This document shows, piece after piece, positions 7,610-14,893 of a stretch of DNA of 39,316 nt (the stretch's first letter is position 1; each line of letters begins with the position of its first letter). Both the position numbers and the translations under genes were made by a program. The notes under the pieces were generated by a model. That model was given only the letters and a program-made list of their open reading frames with translations, did no database searches and was not told the origin of the DNA. Location of the stretch: assembly GCA_028287185.1 (NCBI GenBank), contig JAQBQD010000058.1, positions 1 to 39,316 on the forward strand, written 5' to 3'. Source of the stretch: Gemmatimonadota bacterium (GTDB lineage: Bacteria; Gemmatimonadota; Gemmatimonadetes; Longimicrobiales; Longimicrobiaceae).

Positions 7610-8881
7610 ATGGAGCAGACGTACTTCCGGCGCGGCTTCGGCCTGCGCAGGCAGATCGAGCCGCTGATCCGGTCCGAGTTCCACAGCGCACTGGTGGAGC
7701 GCATCCGCGCGCGCGGCCACGAGGAGCGCTTCGGCGAGGGCGAGCGCGCCGTCACCGTGCGCCTGGCCGAGGAGCTCGGCTTCTGCTACGGGGTGGACCG
7801 CGCCGTGGACTACGCCTGGGAGACGCGCGTCAACTTCCCCGACCGCCGCATCTTCCTGCTGGGTGAGATCATCCACAACCCGCACGTGAACCGCCGGCTC
7901 ACGGAGATGGGGATCGCCTTCCTGCGCCCCTCCCCCGCCGGCGAGTTCGACCTCTCCGCCCTCGTGCCCGAGGACGTGGTGATCCTGCCCGCGTTCGGCG
8001 CCACGGTGCAAGACTTCGCGCGGCTGCAGGGGGTGGGGTGCGTGCTGGTGGACACCACCTGCGGCAGCGTGCTGAACGTGTGGAAGCGCGTGGAGCAGTA
8101 CGCCCGCGACGGCTTCACCTCGCTGGTGCACGGCAAGCACTACCACGAGGAGACGCGCGCCACGGCCAGCCAGGCGCTCAAGCACGCGGGCGGCCAGTGG
8201 CTGGTGGTGCGCGACATGGCCGAGGCGCGCCTGGTGATGGACTACCTGGAGGGCGCCCCCGGCGCGCTGACCCGCGAAGCCTTCCAGGCGCACTTCCGCG
8301 AGGGCGAGAAGGCCAGCCCCGGCTTCGACCCCGACCTGCACCTGGCCCGCATCGGCGTCGCGAACCAGACCACAATGCTGTCCGGCGACTCGCTGGAGAT
8401 CGCCGCCGAGGTGGGCCGCTCGCTGGCGCGCCGCTTCGGCGCCGAGCCGGGCTTCGACCCGGCCGCGCACTTCCGCAGCTTCGACACCATCTGCTCGGCC
8501 ACGCAGGAGCGGCAGGACGCGGTGATGAAGCTGGTGGCCGGCCCCCGCGGCGCACCCGACGTGATGGTGGTGATCGGGGGATACAACTCGTCCAACACCA
8601 ACCACCTGGCCGTGCTCTGCGCCCGCTACGGCGTCACCTACCACGTGGCGGACGCGGGGTGCATCGACGCGGAGCGGGGCACCATCCGCTTCAAGCCCAA
8701 CGGCACCCCGTTCGACGCGCCCGAGATGGAGGCCGAGGACTGGCTTCCCGGCGGCCCCCTCGTCGTGGGCCTCACCGCCGGCGCCTCCACCCCCAACAAC
8801 AAGATCGGCGAGGCCGTGGAGCTCCTCCTCCGCACCCGGGGCATCGAGGTCGCCCTCGAAGAGGCCGCCGCCGGCGCGTAG
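7610..8881 (+). CDS. ispH: 4-hydroxy-3-methylbut-2-enyl diphosphate reductase, plant/cyanobacterial type
   Basis: Last enzyme of the MEP isoprenoid pathway; a cytoplasmic [4Fe-4S] protein that reduces HMBPP to IPP and DMAPP. The three cluster cysteines are visible as Cys59 (GFCYGVDRA), Cys151 (VDTTCGSV) and Cys295 (DTICSATQERQ). HGKHYHEET carries the conserved His and Glu, and NSSNTNHL and GASTP complete the substrate pocket. At 423 residues it is about 100 longer than E. coli IspH. EIIHNPHVNRRL, VILPAFGA, GFDPD, ANQTTML and ATQERQDA are signatures of the long form of plants and cyanobacteria. The ATG at 7610 has no strong ribosome site. A possible promoter is TTGCGG (7526-7531), 17 bp, TTACCG. 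Confidence 0.95.
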   Translation: MEQTYFRRGFGLRRQIEPLIRSEFHSALVERIRARGHEERFGEGERAVTVRLAEELGFCYGVDRAVDYAWETRVNFPDRRIFLLGEIIHNPHVNRRLTEMGIAFLRPSPAGEFDLSALVPEDVVILPAFGATVQDFARLQGVGCVLVDTTCGSVLNVWKRVEQYARDGFTSLVHGKHYHEETRATASQALKHAGGQWLVVRDMAEARLVMDYLEGAPGALTREAFQAHFREGEKASPGFDPDLHLARIGVANQTTMLSGDSLEIAAEVGRSLARRFGAEPGFDPAAHFRSFDTICSATQERQDAVMKLVAGPRGAPDVMVVIGGYNSSNTNHLAVLCARYGVTYHVADAGCIDAERGTIRFKPNGTPFDAPEMEAEDWLPGGPLVVGLTAGASTPNNKIGEAVELLLRTRGIEVALEEAAAGA

Positions 8882-8936
8882 AGGGTGAGCGGGCACACCT
8901 GCCCGAAGCGCGCTCCGCTCCTCCGAACCTGCGCAC

Positions 8937-8976
8937 ATCGCTCCCGAACGCCAACGCGCCGGGAGCGATCGTCTTT
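8937..8976 (+). terminator. Terminator after ispH
   Basis: ATCGCTCCCG (8937-8946) pairs with CGGGAGCGAT (8960-8969) around a 13-nt loop, followed by CGTCTTTCC. It is located about 56 bp downstream of the ispH stop. Confidence 0.6.
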
Positions 8977-9296
8977 CCGACACCTTTTGCCACCGATCGA
9001 GACGCGCGCCCCCGAGTCCGCGGCGGCGGACTTTTCTCCTCTGGCAGCCCCCGGTTTCCAACCCGCGGGCGGAGGCCGGCGCCCTCCAGTGCGCTCCCGT
9101 CGAGGTGGAGCGGGTGCTCCCTCGCCCGTCCTGCGTCGGCGCGTGCCGCCGGCGCCCCGACGAGTGCGTCCACCGACGATCATCGATCCCCCGATGTACG
9201 CCCGCGTGCCTCCGCCGACAGCCATCCTCCGACGTCCATCCACCGATGTGCATGCGACCGACGAGCCTGACCCGCGATCGACGTCCTCCCTCCGCC
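8977..9296. other. Intergenic, convergent, no gene recognised
   Basis: About 320 bp between ispH and the convergent HD-GYP gene. It is rich in short CGATC/CCGACG/ATCCACCGA words (9165-9290) that look like loose repeats but do not form a clear array or hairpin. Frames crossing it read as Arg/Pro-rich nonsense. Confidence 0.5.
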
Positions 9297-10919
9297 CTAC
9301 TCCGGCGCCGCCGCCAGCTCCGCCAGGGCCCGCGCCTGCGCCACCGTGGCGATCTCGGCGATCTGGGAGAAGAGCCCGCGGAAGATCCCGAACAGGGCGG
9401 GGTCGAATCCCACCAGGTCCTCCTCCATCATCCGCAGCGCCTCTTCGGCCGTCAGCGACCGGCGATAGCTGCGCACCGAGGTCAGCGCGTCGAAGATGTC
9501 GGCGATGCGCAGGATGCGGGCGGCCAGGGGGATGGCGTCACCCGCCAGCCGGTCCGGGTAGCCGCTGCCGTCCCACCGCTCGTGGTGCGAGCGCACCATG
9601 GCCCGCACGTCCCAGGGAAACTCCACCGAGGCCAGCATGTCGTCGCCCGCCAGCGGGTGGCGCTCCATCACCGCGCGCTCCTCGTCCGTCAGCCGGCCCG
9701 GCTTGTTCAGGATCTCCTCGGGCACCTCCATCTTCCCCACGTCGTGCAGGAAGGCGCCCATGCGGAACCAGGTCAGCTCCCACTCCGACAGCCCCGCCTC
9801 GCGCGCGATCATGCAGGCGTAGTCGGCCACCCGCTCGCAGTGGCCGCTGGTGTAGCGGTCCTTGGCCTCGATGGTCTCGCCCCAGAAGCGCACCAGCGAC
9901 AGGAAGTCGCCCTCCAGCTCGCCGATGCGCCGCTCCACGTCCGCGTTGTCCGTGTCGGCGTGCAGGGCGGTGAAGAGCACGTGCGCGCGGTTCAGCGCGC
10001 CCAGCGCCTCGCGGTTGCGCTGCTGCGCCCGCAGCACCAGCGCCAGCTCGCGCTGCGCCTCGGCCTCCATCAGGGGGTCGCGCGACGAGGCGGTGGAGAT
10101 GGCCAGGCGCAGGTGGTCCGCCGCGAGCTGCAGCTTGCCCGTCTCGCGGTAGATGATGCCGTAGAACTTGAACGCCTCGGCCCGCCCCTGCTCGTGGTTC
10201 AGCCGGCTGAAGATCTCATAGCCGGCGTCGCAGCTTTCCCGCGCCCGCACGGGATCGCGGCGGGCCAGGAAGAGCTCGACCCGGTTGATGTGGACGATGC
10301 CGGCCAGCATGGCGTCCTCGTGGCGGGCCAGGATCTCCAGCGCCTCGTCGAAGAAGCGCTCCGAAGCCTCGAGCTGGCCCAGGTCCACGTGCAGCATCCC
10401 CAGGTTGTTCAGCACGTGCACGCACGCCAGGTCGTCCCCCGCCGCGCGCAGGTGCCGCAGGCCCGAGCCGTAGTGCCGCAGCGCGCTCTCCAGGTCGCCG
10501 CGGATGTTGGCCAGGATGCCGCGGTTCTGCTCCACCTGGCCCACCAGCAGGTCCGAGCCGGCACGCTCCGCGAAGGCCAGCGCCTTCAGGTAGGTGCGCT
10601 CGGCCTCGTGGATGGCGCCCGCGCGCTGGCTGAGCAGCCCGAGCCCGTTCAGGGCGCGCCCCGCGCCCCGGTCGTTGCCCTGCCGCTCCGCCAGCGTGAG
10701 CGCCAGCTCGAAGTGCTCCAGCGCCAGCTCGTCCTGGTCCGTGTGGCGGAAGTAGTGGCCCAGCCGCTGCACGACCTCCGTGAGCATCACGGCGTCGCCC
10801 GCGGCGATGCTGGCGCGGTACGCCTCCTCGTACAGGCGCAGCGCCCCGCTCCACTCCCCCCTCCGCTCGTTCTCGGAGGCACGATCCAGTGCCCCCGCCG
10901 CGCCCGAAGTGCTTCCCAC
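9297..10919 (-). CDS. TPR-repeat HD-GYP c-di-GMP phosphodiesterase
   Basis: A 540-residue cytoplasmic protein. Residues about 5-340 are tandem TPR-like helical repeats (e.g. ALEHFELALTLAERQGNDR, NLGMLHVDLGQLEASERFF), a peptide or partner-binding solenoid. Residues about 350-525 are an HD-GYP domain with His392-Asp393 in FLHDVGKMEVPEEILNKPG, HHERWDGSGYPDRL as the GYP motif, and IADIFDALTS supplying further metal ligands. HD-GYP enzymes hydrolyse c-di-GMP to pGpG and GMP. The input is the TPR solenoid instead of the usual receiver domain, so control is presumably by protein contact. GTG start at 10919. The gene stands alone behind a terminator, with no promoter clearly visible. Confidence 0.9.
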   Translation of the reverse strand: MGSTSGAAGALDRASENERRGEWSGALRLYEEAYRASIAAGDAVMLTEVVQRLGHYFRHTDQDELALEHFELALTLAERQGNDRGAGRALNGLGLLSQRAGAIHEAERTYLKALAFAERAGSDLLVGQVEQNRGILANIRGDLESALRHYGSGLRHLRAAGDDLACVHVLNNLGMLHVDLGQLEASERFFDEALEILARHEDAMLAGIVHINRVELFLARRDPVRARESCDAGYEIFSRLNHEQGRAEAFKFYGIIYRETGKLQLAADHLRLAISTASSRDPLMEAEAQRELALVLRAQQRNREALGALNRAHVLFTALHADTDNADVERRIGELEGDFLSLVRFWGETIEAKDRYTSGHCERVADYACMIAREAGLSEWELTWFRMGAFLHDVGKMEVPEEILNKPGRLTDEERAVMERHPLAGDDMLASVEFPWDVRAMVRSHHERWDGSGYPDRLAGDAIPLAARILRIADIFDALTSVRSYRRSLTAEEALRMMEEDLVGFDPALFGIFRGLFSQIAEIATVAQARALAELAAAPE

Positions 10920-10946
10920 GTGTCATCCGCCAGGGTTCACCGAACG

Positions 10947-10978
10947 ACGAGGGGCCGCGCCGAAGCGTGGCCCCTCGT
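10947..10978 (-). terminator. Terminator between the ZU5-type lipoprotein and HD-GYP genes
   Basis: ACGAGGGGCC (10947-10956) and GGCCCCTCGT (10969-10978) form a perfect 10-bp stem with a 12-nt loop. Read leftward it is followed by TCGTTCGGTG. It lies about 33 bp past the stop of the lipoprotein gene at 11011. Confidence 0.6.
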
Positions 10979-11010
10979 GAGACGTGCCCGACCGTCCAGG
11001 GTGTCCGACT

Positions 11011-11538
11011 TCAGTTACCAGCGCCCGCGTACAGCGAGAAGTGGCGCAGCCGTGCGCTCATGTGCCCGTCCGCCGTCGGCAGGGTGGGCAGCACCTCCAG
11101 GATGAACCCGCCGTCGCTCACGTAGACGATGGCGAGATGCGAGAAGAGCGACCCCTGCTCCTGCGGGTAGGCCAGCGTCAGCACCGGCTCGCGTCCGAAG
11201 GGGAAGCGGATGCCGTGCGGCTCCAGCTCCACGCCCGCGTACTCGTCGCTGGGCGACATCTCGATCTTCGTGGGCTTCGCCAGGGCGCCCGCCGGGAAGT
11301 CGATGCGCGAGCCGTCGTCGAGCGCGAGGCTGCCGCCCTCGGGGCCCACCGTCGCGGTCACGGACGCCCCGCCGGAGCGGGAAAGGCTGGGCCCGAACGT
11401 GCCGGGGGGGCGCCGCAGGAGATGGAACTCCGCGGCGCTCTTGGCCGCGGTGGGGGTTCGGGCGCCGTCGGCGCATCCGGCCGCCGCGGCGACCACGCCC
11501 GCGAAGAGCGCGGCTGCGCGCAGGGTGAGTCGGGTCAT
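11011..11538 (-). CDS. ZU5-domain-like lipoprotein
   Basis: A 175-residue lipoprotein: signal and lipobox MTRLTLRAAALFAGVV then AAAAGC (Cys near residue 22). After a short linker, residues about 60-125 match the ZU5 pattern (ATVGPEGGSLALDDGSRIDF, PAGALAKPTKIEM, FGREPVLTLAYP), a beta-sandwich found in eukaryotic ankyrin-linked proteins and in bacterial envelope proteins. The C-terminal part (LAIVYVSDGGFILEVLPTLP, SARLRHFSLYAGAGN) completes the sheet. The ligand is unknown. A good promoter with a palindrome over its -10 lies about 85-110 bp upstream, so it is probably a separately regulated single-gene unit. Confidence 0.75.
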   Translation of the reverse strand: MTRLTLRAAALFAGVVAAAAGCADGARTPTAAKSAAEFHLLRRPPGTFGPSLSRSGGASVTATVGPEGGSLALDDGSRIDFPAGALAKPTKIEMSPSDEYAGVELEPHGIRFPFGREPVLTLAYPQEQGSLFSHLAIVYVSDGGFILEVLPTLPTADGHMSARLRHFSLYAGAGN

Positions 11539-11606
11539 GGGTCCTGTTCGTAGTTGAGCAGCGCCCGCTGCCTGAGGGAAGGGGCGCGCGAAAGGGGCCG
11601 TGCGAA

Positions 11607-11630
11607 GGTTATGTGATGAACACGATAACC
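11607..11630. promoter_or_regulatory. Imperfect palindrome over the -10 box
   Basis: GGTTATGTG (11607-11615) faces CACGATAACC (11621-11630), outer arms GGTTAT/ATAACC with a one-base offset in the inner arm. It covers the -10 element and the transcript start of the lipoprotein promoter, the position expected of a repressor site. Confidence 0.5.
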
Positions 11631-11650
11631 CGCCGCCGGCCCCTTGTCAA
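11622..11650 (-). promoter_or_regulatory. Sigma70-type promoter of the ZU5-type lipoprotein gene
   Basis: On the minus strand: TTGACA (11650-11645), 17-bp spacer, TATCGT (11627-11622). The -35 is a perfect consensus. The predicted transcript start is near 11615, giving a leader of about 77 nt. Confidence 0.7.
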
Positions 11651-11678
11651 CAAATCTTGTGCCGCAAAGGTGTGGCGC

Positions 11679-12056
11679 TCAGTGGTGCACGCTCTTTCGC
11701 GCCATCACCCGGTAGTTGTGGTTGTAGCTGGCGATGATCCCGCCCAGTCCCGCGATGGTGAGGAACACGAAGCACAGGAGGTAGCCGACCTGTGCCCCGT
11801 CGCGTCCAGCTTCCGTCCACGTGCCCGCCGCGTGCAGCGCCGTGGCGGCCAGCACCAGCAGCAGCAGGCCGATGCCCACGCCCACGGCGGTGAACACCAC
11901 GCGGCCCGCTTCCTCGCTCAGCTCCGGCACGGGAAGCCCGTCGCGGAACGACAGCGCCGACTCGGAGGCCGGTGCCGGGTTCTCGTCGCGCCACTCGCGG
12001 TAGCGGCCGCGGACGCTGTCGAAGGTCGGGTCGCCGACGTCCCGGTCGCGGTTCAT
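11679..12056 (-). CDS. Small two-helix membrane protein coupled to a cytochrome c
   Basis: A 125-residue protein with a charged N-terminal half (MNRDRDVGDPTFDSVRGRYR) and two membrane segments (about residues 53-75, VVFTAVGVGIGLLLLVLAAT, and 88-110, GYLLCFVFLTIAGLGGIIAS), followed by a short basic tail. No family is recognised. Its ATG overlaps the stop of the cytochrome c gene by 4 nt (ATGA), so the two are co-translated and probably work at the same membrane site. An accessory subunit for the respiratory chain is a reasonable inference. Confidence 0.75.
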   Translation of the reverse strand: MNRDRDVGDPTFDSVRGRYREWRDENPAPASESALSFRDGLPVPELSEEAGRVVFTAVGVGIGLLLLVLAATALHAAGTWTEAGRDGAQVGYLLCFVFLTIAGLGGIIASYNHNYRVMARKSVHH

Positions 12057-12583
12057 GCTCCCCCCTGGTGGCTCAGCGCGTACACGTACGCGGCGATCTG
12101 CTTGACCTGGTCGTCGCTGAAGCTGCCGCCGCCGCGCGGGGGCATCGGCGCCGGGTGCTCCTTGGGCTGCGGCACGCCGGACTCGATGCGCGCCACGATC
12201 TCGGGGTACTGCCCCGAGATCCAGAGCCACTTGTCGTCGTTCAGGGCCGGCGCGGACGCGGTGCCCGTGCCGCCGGGGCCGTGGCAGGCGGCGCACACGG
12301 TGCCGAACATCTCCTGGCCCTGGTCCACCATGGCCTGCGTGACGCCCGCGGGCAGGTTCTTCGCCACCAGCTTCGGCCCGGAGCCGCCCGCGCCCAGCCC
12401 CGCCACCACGGGGGGCGGCGGCGGGTTGGTGGCCTCGGCGAGCTGCGCCTGGTAGGCGGGCGTGCGGCTCGTGACGGACTCGTAGCCGCCCTCCTTGATG
12501 GGCTTGCACCCGCCTAGGGCGGCCACGACGGGAACGATCAGCAGGAACGGCCCTCGCCGGGCGCTCCTCAACGCTTCGAGCAT
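12053..12583 (-). CDS. Monohaem cytochrome c lipoprotein
   Basis: A 176-residue exported lipoprotein (lipobox near VVAALGGCK), anchored on the periplasmic face. A Pro/Gly-rich linker leads to one class I cytochrome c domain with the haem motif Cys97-Ala-Ala-Cys100-His101 and the distal Met presumably in PAPMPPRGGGSFSDDQV, followed by the terminal helix (VKQIAAYVYALS). It would carry electrons between membrane complexes, for example to a terminal oxidase. AGGAG lies 7 nt before the ATG. A possible promoter is TTGCGG (12666-12661), 17 bp, TCAATT (12643-12638). The gene is in an operon with the small membrane protein gene. Confidence 0.88.
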   Translation of the reverse strand: MLEALRSARRGPFLLIVPVVAALGGCKPIKEGGYESVTSRTPAYQAQLAEATNPPPPPVVAGLGAGGSGPKLVAKNLPAGVTQAMVDQGQEMFGTVCAACHGPGGTGTASAPALNDDKWLWISGQYPEIVARIESGVPQPKEHPAPMPPRGGGSFSDDQVKQIAAYVYALSHQGGA

Positions 12584-12637
12584 GAATCTTCTCCTGGTTC
12601 GCCTGCGCCGCACCCGCTTTCGGTGGGACCCGCGCGT

Positions 12638-12666
12638 AATTGAACGGACGGCCCCCCGCTCCGCAA
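12638..12666 (-). promoter_or_regulatory. Possible promoter of the cytochrome c operon
   Basis: On the minus strand: TTGCGG (12666-12661), 17-bp spacer, TCAATT (12643-12638). The spacing is ideal but both boxes are imperfect. It is located between sufE and the cytochrome gene. Confidence 0.4.
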
Positions 12667-12702
12667 GGGTCCGCGCCGGGTTCTCGGCCGCCTTCCGCCC
12701 GC

Positions 12703-13170
12703 TCAGCCTCCGGTCTCCGCGGCGCCCTCGTCCAGCGCCCGGCGGGCGGCGCGCTTCAGCCGCTCCACCATGGCGTTCAGGCCGATCTCCCGCGTCTCCA
12801 GGCCGATCTTGCCCATCACCTGGCGCACGAAGTCGGGGGGGATGGCGAGCACCGTCTCGGGGGCCTGGCCGTTCACCGCGTCGAAGATCATCGCCAGCAG
12901 GGCGCGGATGGTGGGCGCGCCCTGGGGCACTTCGGCGTAGTAATGCATGCGCCCGTCCTCCACCTCCGGGAAGATGGCCACCGGGGTCTGGCACTCGTGC
13001 ACCCGGTACTGCGAGGCGTCCAGCCCGCGGAAGCGCTCGGGGAGCGCGGGGAGCCTGTTAGCGTACTGCACCAGCGCCTGCCGCGTCAGGTCGGGCGAGA
13101 GCGTGGCGAAGCGCCGCAGGATCTTCTCGATGCCGGGCGGGATCTGGCCCGCGGGCGTGGGATTGGTCAT
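12703..13170 (-). CDS. sufE: SufE-family cysteine desulfuration protein
   Basis: A 155-residue cytoplasmic sulfur acceptor: it takes persulfide from a SufS-type desulfurase and passes it to the Fe-S scaffold. The active cysteine is Cys60 in RVHECQTPVAIF, at the place of GCQS in E. coli SufE. The flanking fold matches (MHYYAEVPQGAPTIRALLAM, IFDAVNGQAPETVLAIPPDF, IGLNAMVERLKRAARRAL). ATG at 13170; the ribosome site is weak and the open frame upstream is promoter-like, non-coding DNA. No suf operon partners adjoin it. Fe-S clients in this window include IspH. Confidence 0.9.
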   Translation of the reverse strand: MTNPTPAGQIPPGIEKILRRFATLSPDLTRQALVQYANRLPALPERFRGLDASQYRVHECQTPVAIFPEVEDGRMHYYAEVPQGAPTIRALLAMIFDAVNGQAPETVLAIPPDFVRQVMGKIGLETREIGLNAMVERLKRAARRALDEGAAETGG

Positions 13171-13420
13171 GGCTGGCAGCTCGGGTCGGGGTGGATCGAC
13201 CGCAAAGATATCGCCTCGCCCCCCGCGCCGCGACGGCGGGGGCGCGCCACCAGCCCCATCCGCGGGTGGGTGCGGATGCGTCCACGAGGGCCGGTCGAAG
13301 GTGGATGACGATCGGAGGAGAGCCTGGCCCCGCGCCGTCGCATCCGCCATCGTGCGTCGTTCCGGAGGACGAGGCGGCTGTCGGACGGAGGCCGTAGGGA
13401 TCTCGCGCGGAAGGTGGATA

Positions 13421-13469
13421 CGAGAGAGGGGGCAGCACCTCGCGGCGCCGCCCCCTCTCTCGTGCTGCC
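13421..13469 (-). terminator. Strong hairpin with interleaved second stem after the SGNH gene
   Basis: CGAGAGAGGGGGC (13421-13433) and GCCCCCTCTCTCG (13450-13462) form a perfect 13-bp stem, 37 bp past the stop of the minus-strand hydrolase gene. A second pair, GGCAGCAC (13431-13438) and GTGCTGCC (13462-13469), interleaves with the first in an A-B-A'-B' order. This allows a pseudoknot or two alternative hairpins. The T-run is poor. The rest of 13171-13498 holds no gene. Confidence 0.55.
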
Positions 13470-13498
13470 CGTCCCAGAGCGCCCGGAGGCGCGGCGGG

Positions 13499-14836
13499 TC
13501 AGGAGATGTTCGGGATCGTGGTGCCGTGCTTGGTGTTGATCGCGTCGATCATCGCGTTCGTCAGCAGCTTGTGGAACGGCAGCGACGGGTGCACCGCGTC
13601 GAACGTCAGCCAGGTGCCGAAGAAGTTGGCGTACGCCGCCGATCCCACCGTGTAGGGGGGAATCGCGCCGCTCACCAGCGTCGGGGACGGGCAGGTGGTG
13701 AGCACCGCCGCCTGGATGGCCGCCGGGGTCGCCGCCGTGGCGAGGCCCTGGCAGAGGCGGAACTGCGTCGGCGAGAGCTTGGCGCGCAGCGTGCCCGCCA
13801 GGGTGCCCGCGCCGCCCAGGACCGCATTGGTGTTGATGTAGATCCAGCCGTTGTCCGAGGCCGCCTTCGACAGCGCCGCGTTGTAGGCGTCGATGCGCGA
13901 GAAGAAGGTGGTGCGCTCGGTGGCGTTCAGCACGTACGGCGCGTTGTCGGCGCAGCTGATGGCCGGCAGCGCGCTGCCGAGGATGGCCAGCGACACCAGG
14001 TTCGAGCCGCCCGGGGTGCCCGGGGCGCAGTCGGCCGAGACCGCCTTCCCGCCCAGGTTGCCCGCCGCGTCGCGCGACACGAACGCGTAGGCACCCGGCT
14101 GCACGATGGCCGGGAACGGCGCGATGCCGATGAGCACCACGTCGTGGTCGTTGCCGCCCTGGCCGGCGGGCACCGTCTTGAGCGCCGCCACCAGCGAGTC
14201 CACGCGCTGCTGGAAGGCCGGCAGGCTGGTGAGCTGGGCGGTGTCGCCCGCGACGGCGGCGCCCAGCGCGTCGTTGTTGCCCAGGAACACCGACACCAGG
14301 GAGGGCTGCAGGGCCACCATGGCCTGCACCTGCGAGCGCCCGCCCAGGAAGAAGGTGGTGAGCGCGTTGGCGCTGGTGCCGATGGCGAAGTTGGTGAGGG
14401 CGTCGTCGATCTTGGCGCCCGGCACGGCAAGGTTCTGCACGAAGCGCGGGAACGCGGACGAGCGCAGGTCGCAGGTGGCGGCCGTCGCCGTCGGGTCGGC
14501 CACACCGGTGGTGCCCAGGCGCGCCGCGGTGTACAGGAACGGCCCCGCCAGCGGGGGCGCGCAGCCGCGGCCGGCCAGCACCGGGTAGGTGAACGGCGCG
14601 TTGGCGGCCTGCGCCAGCAGCACGGGGTAGGCCTGCGCCTGCGTGGCGCCGCTGATGCCGCTGGCCTGGTAGCCGGAGGTGATGGAATTGCCCAGCGACA
14701 CGTAGCGCGTGAACAGGGCGGGCGCGTACTGGGGGCCGGTGAGCGTCTTGATCGACTCGTCGTCCCGGGCGCAGCCGGCCAGCAGGGCGAGGCCGGCCAC
14801 GGGAAGGACGAGCTTCCTGAACTTCGATCTGGTCAT
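13499..14836 (-). CDS. Exported SGNH/GDSL hydrolase lipoprotein
   Basis: A 445-residue lipoprotein (signal KLVLPVAGLALLAGC). SGNH blocks in order: block I GNSITSGYQ with nucleophile Ser51, block II around NLAVPGAKIDD, block III LGNNDALG with the oxyanion Asn, and block V FDAVHPS with Asp413 and His416. These are esterases or lipases acting at the envelope. The protein is longer than the usual 200-250 residue GDSL core because of inserts with several Cys pairs. It starts 57 bp downstream of the FadL gene on the same strand. A lipid hydrolase next to a fatty-acid channel suggests hydrolysis outside followed by uptake. The start at 14836 is well placed for the signal. Confidence 0.88.
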   Translation of the reverse strand: MTRSKFRKLVLPVAGLALLAGCARDDESIKTLTGPQYAPALFTRYVSLGNSITSGYQASGISGATQAQAYPVLLAQAANAPFTYPVLAGRGCAPPLAGPFLYTAARLGTTGVADPTATAATCDLRSSAFPRFVQNLAVPGAKIDDALTNFAIGTSANALTTFFLGGRSQVQAMVALQPSLVSVFLGNNDALGAAVAGDTAQLTSLPAFQQRVDSLVAALKTVPAGQGGNDHDVVLIGIAPFPAIVQPGAYAFVSRDAAGNLGGKAVSADCAPGTPGGSNLVSLAILGSALPAISCADNAPYVLNATERTTFFSRIDAYNAALSKAASDNGWIYINTNAVLGGAGTLAGTLRAKLSPTQFRLCQGLATAATPAAIQAAVLTTCPSPTLVSGAIPPYTVGSAAYANFFGTWLTFDAVHPSLPFHKLLTNAMIDAINTKHGTTIPNIS

Positions 14837-14893
14837 GTAGCGTTGCTCCTCATTCGGGCGCGCTGGGCGCCGTAGGCGTCAGGGTTGCCGGGC

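Noticed and set aside
9165..9290. CRISPR-like or tandem array of CCGACG/ATCCACCGA words
   Set aside because: Units vary in sequence and spacing; no conserved repeat length and no spacers.
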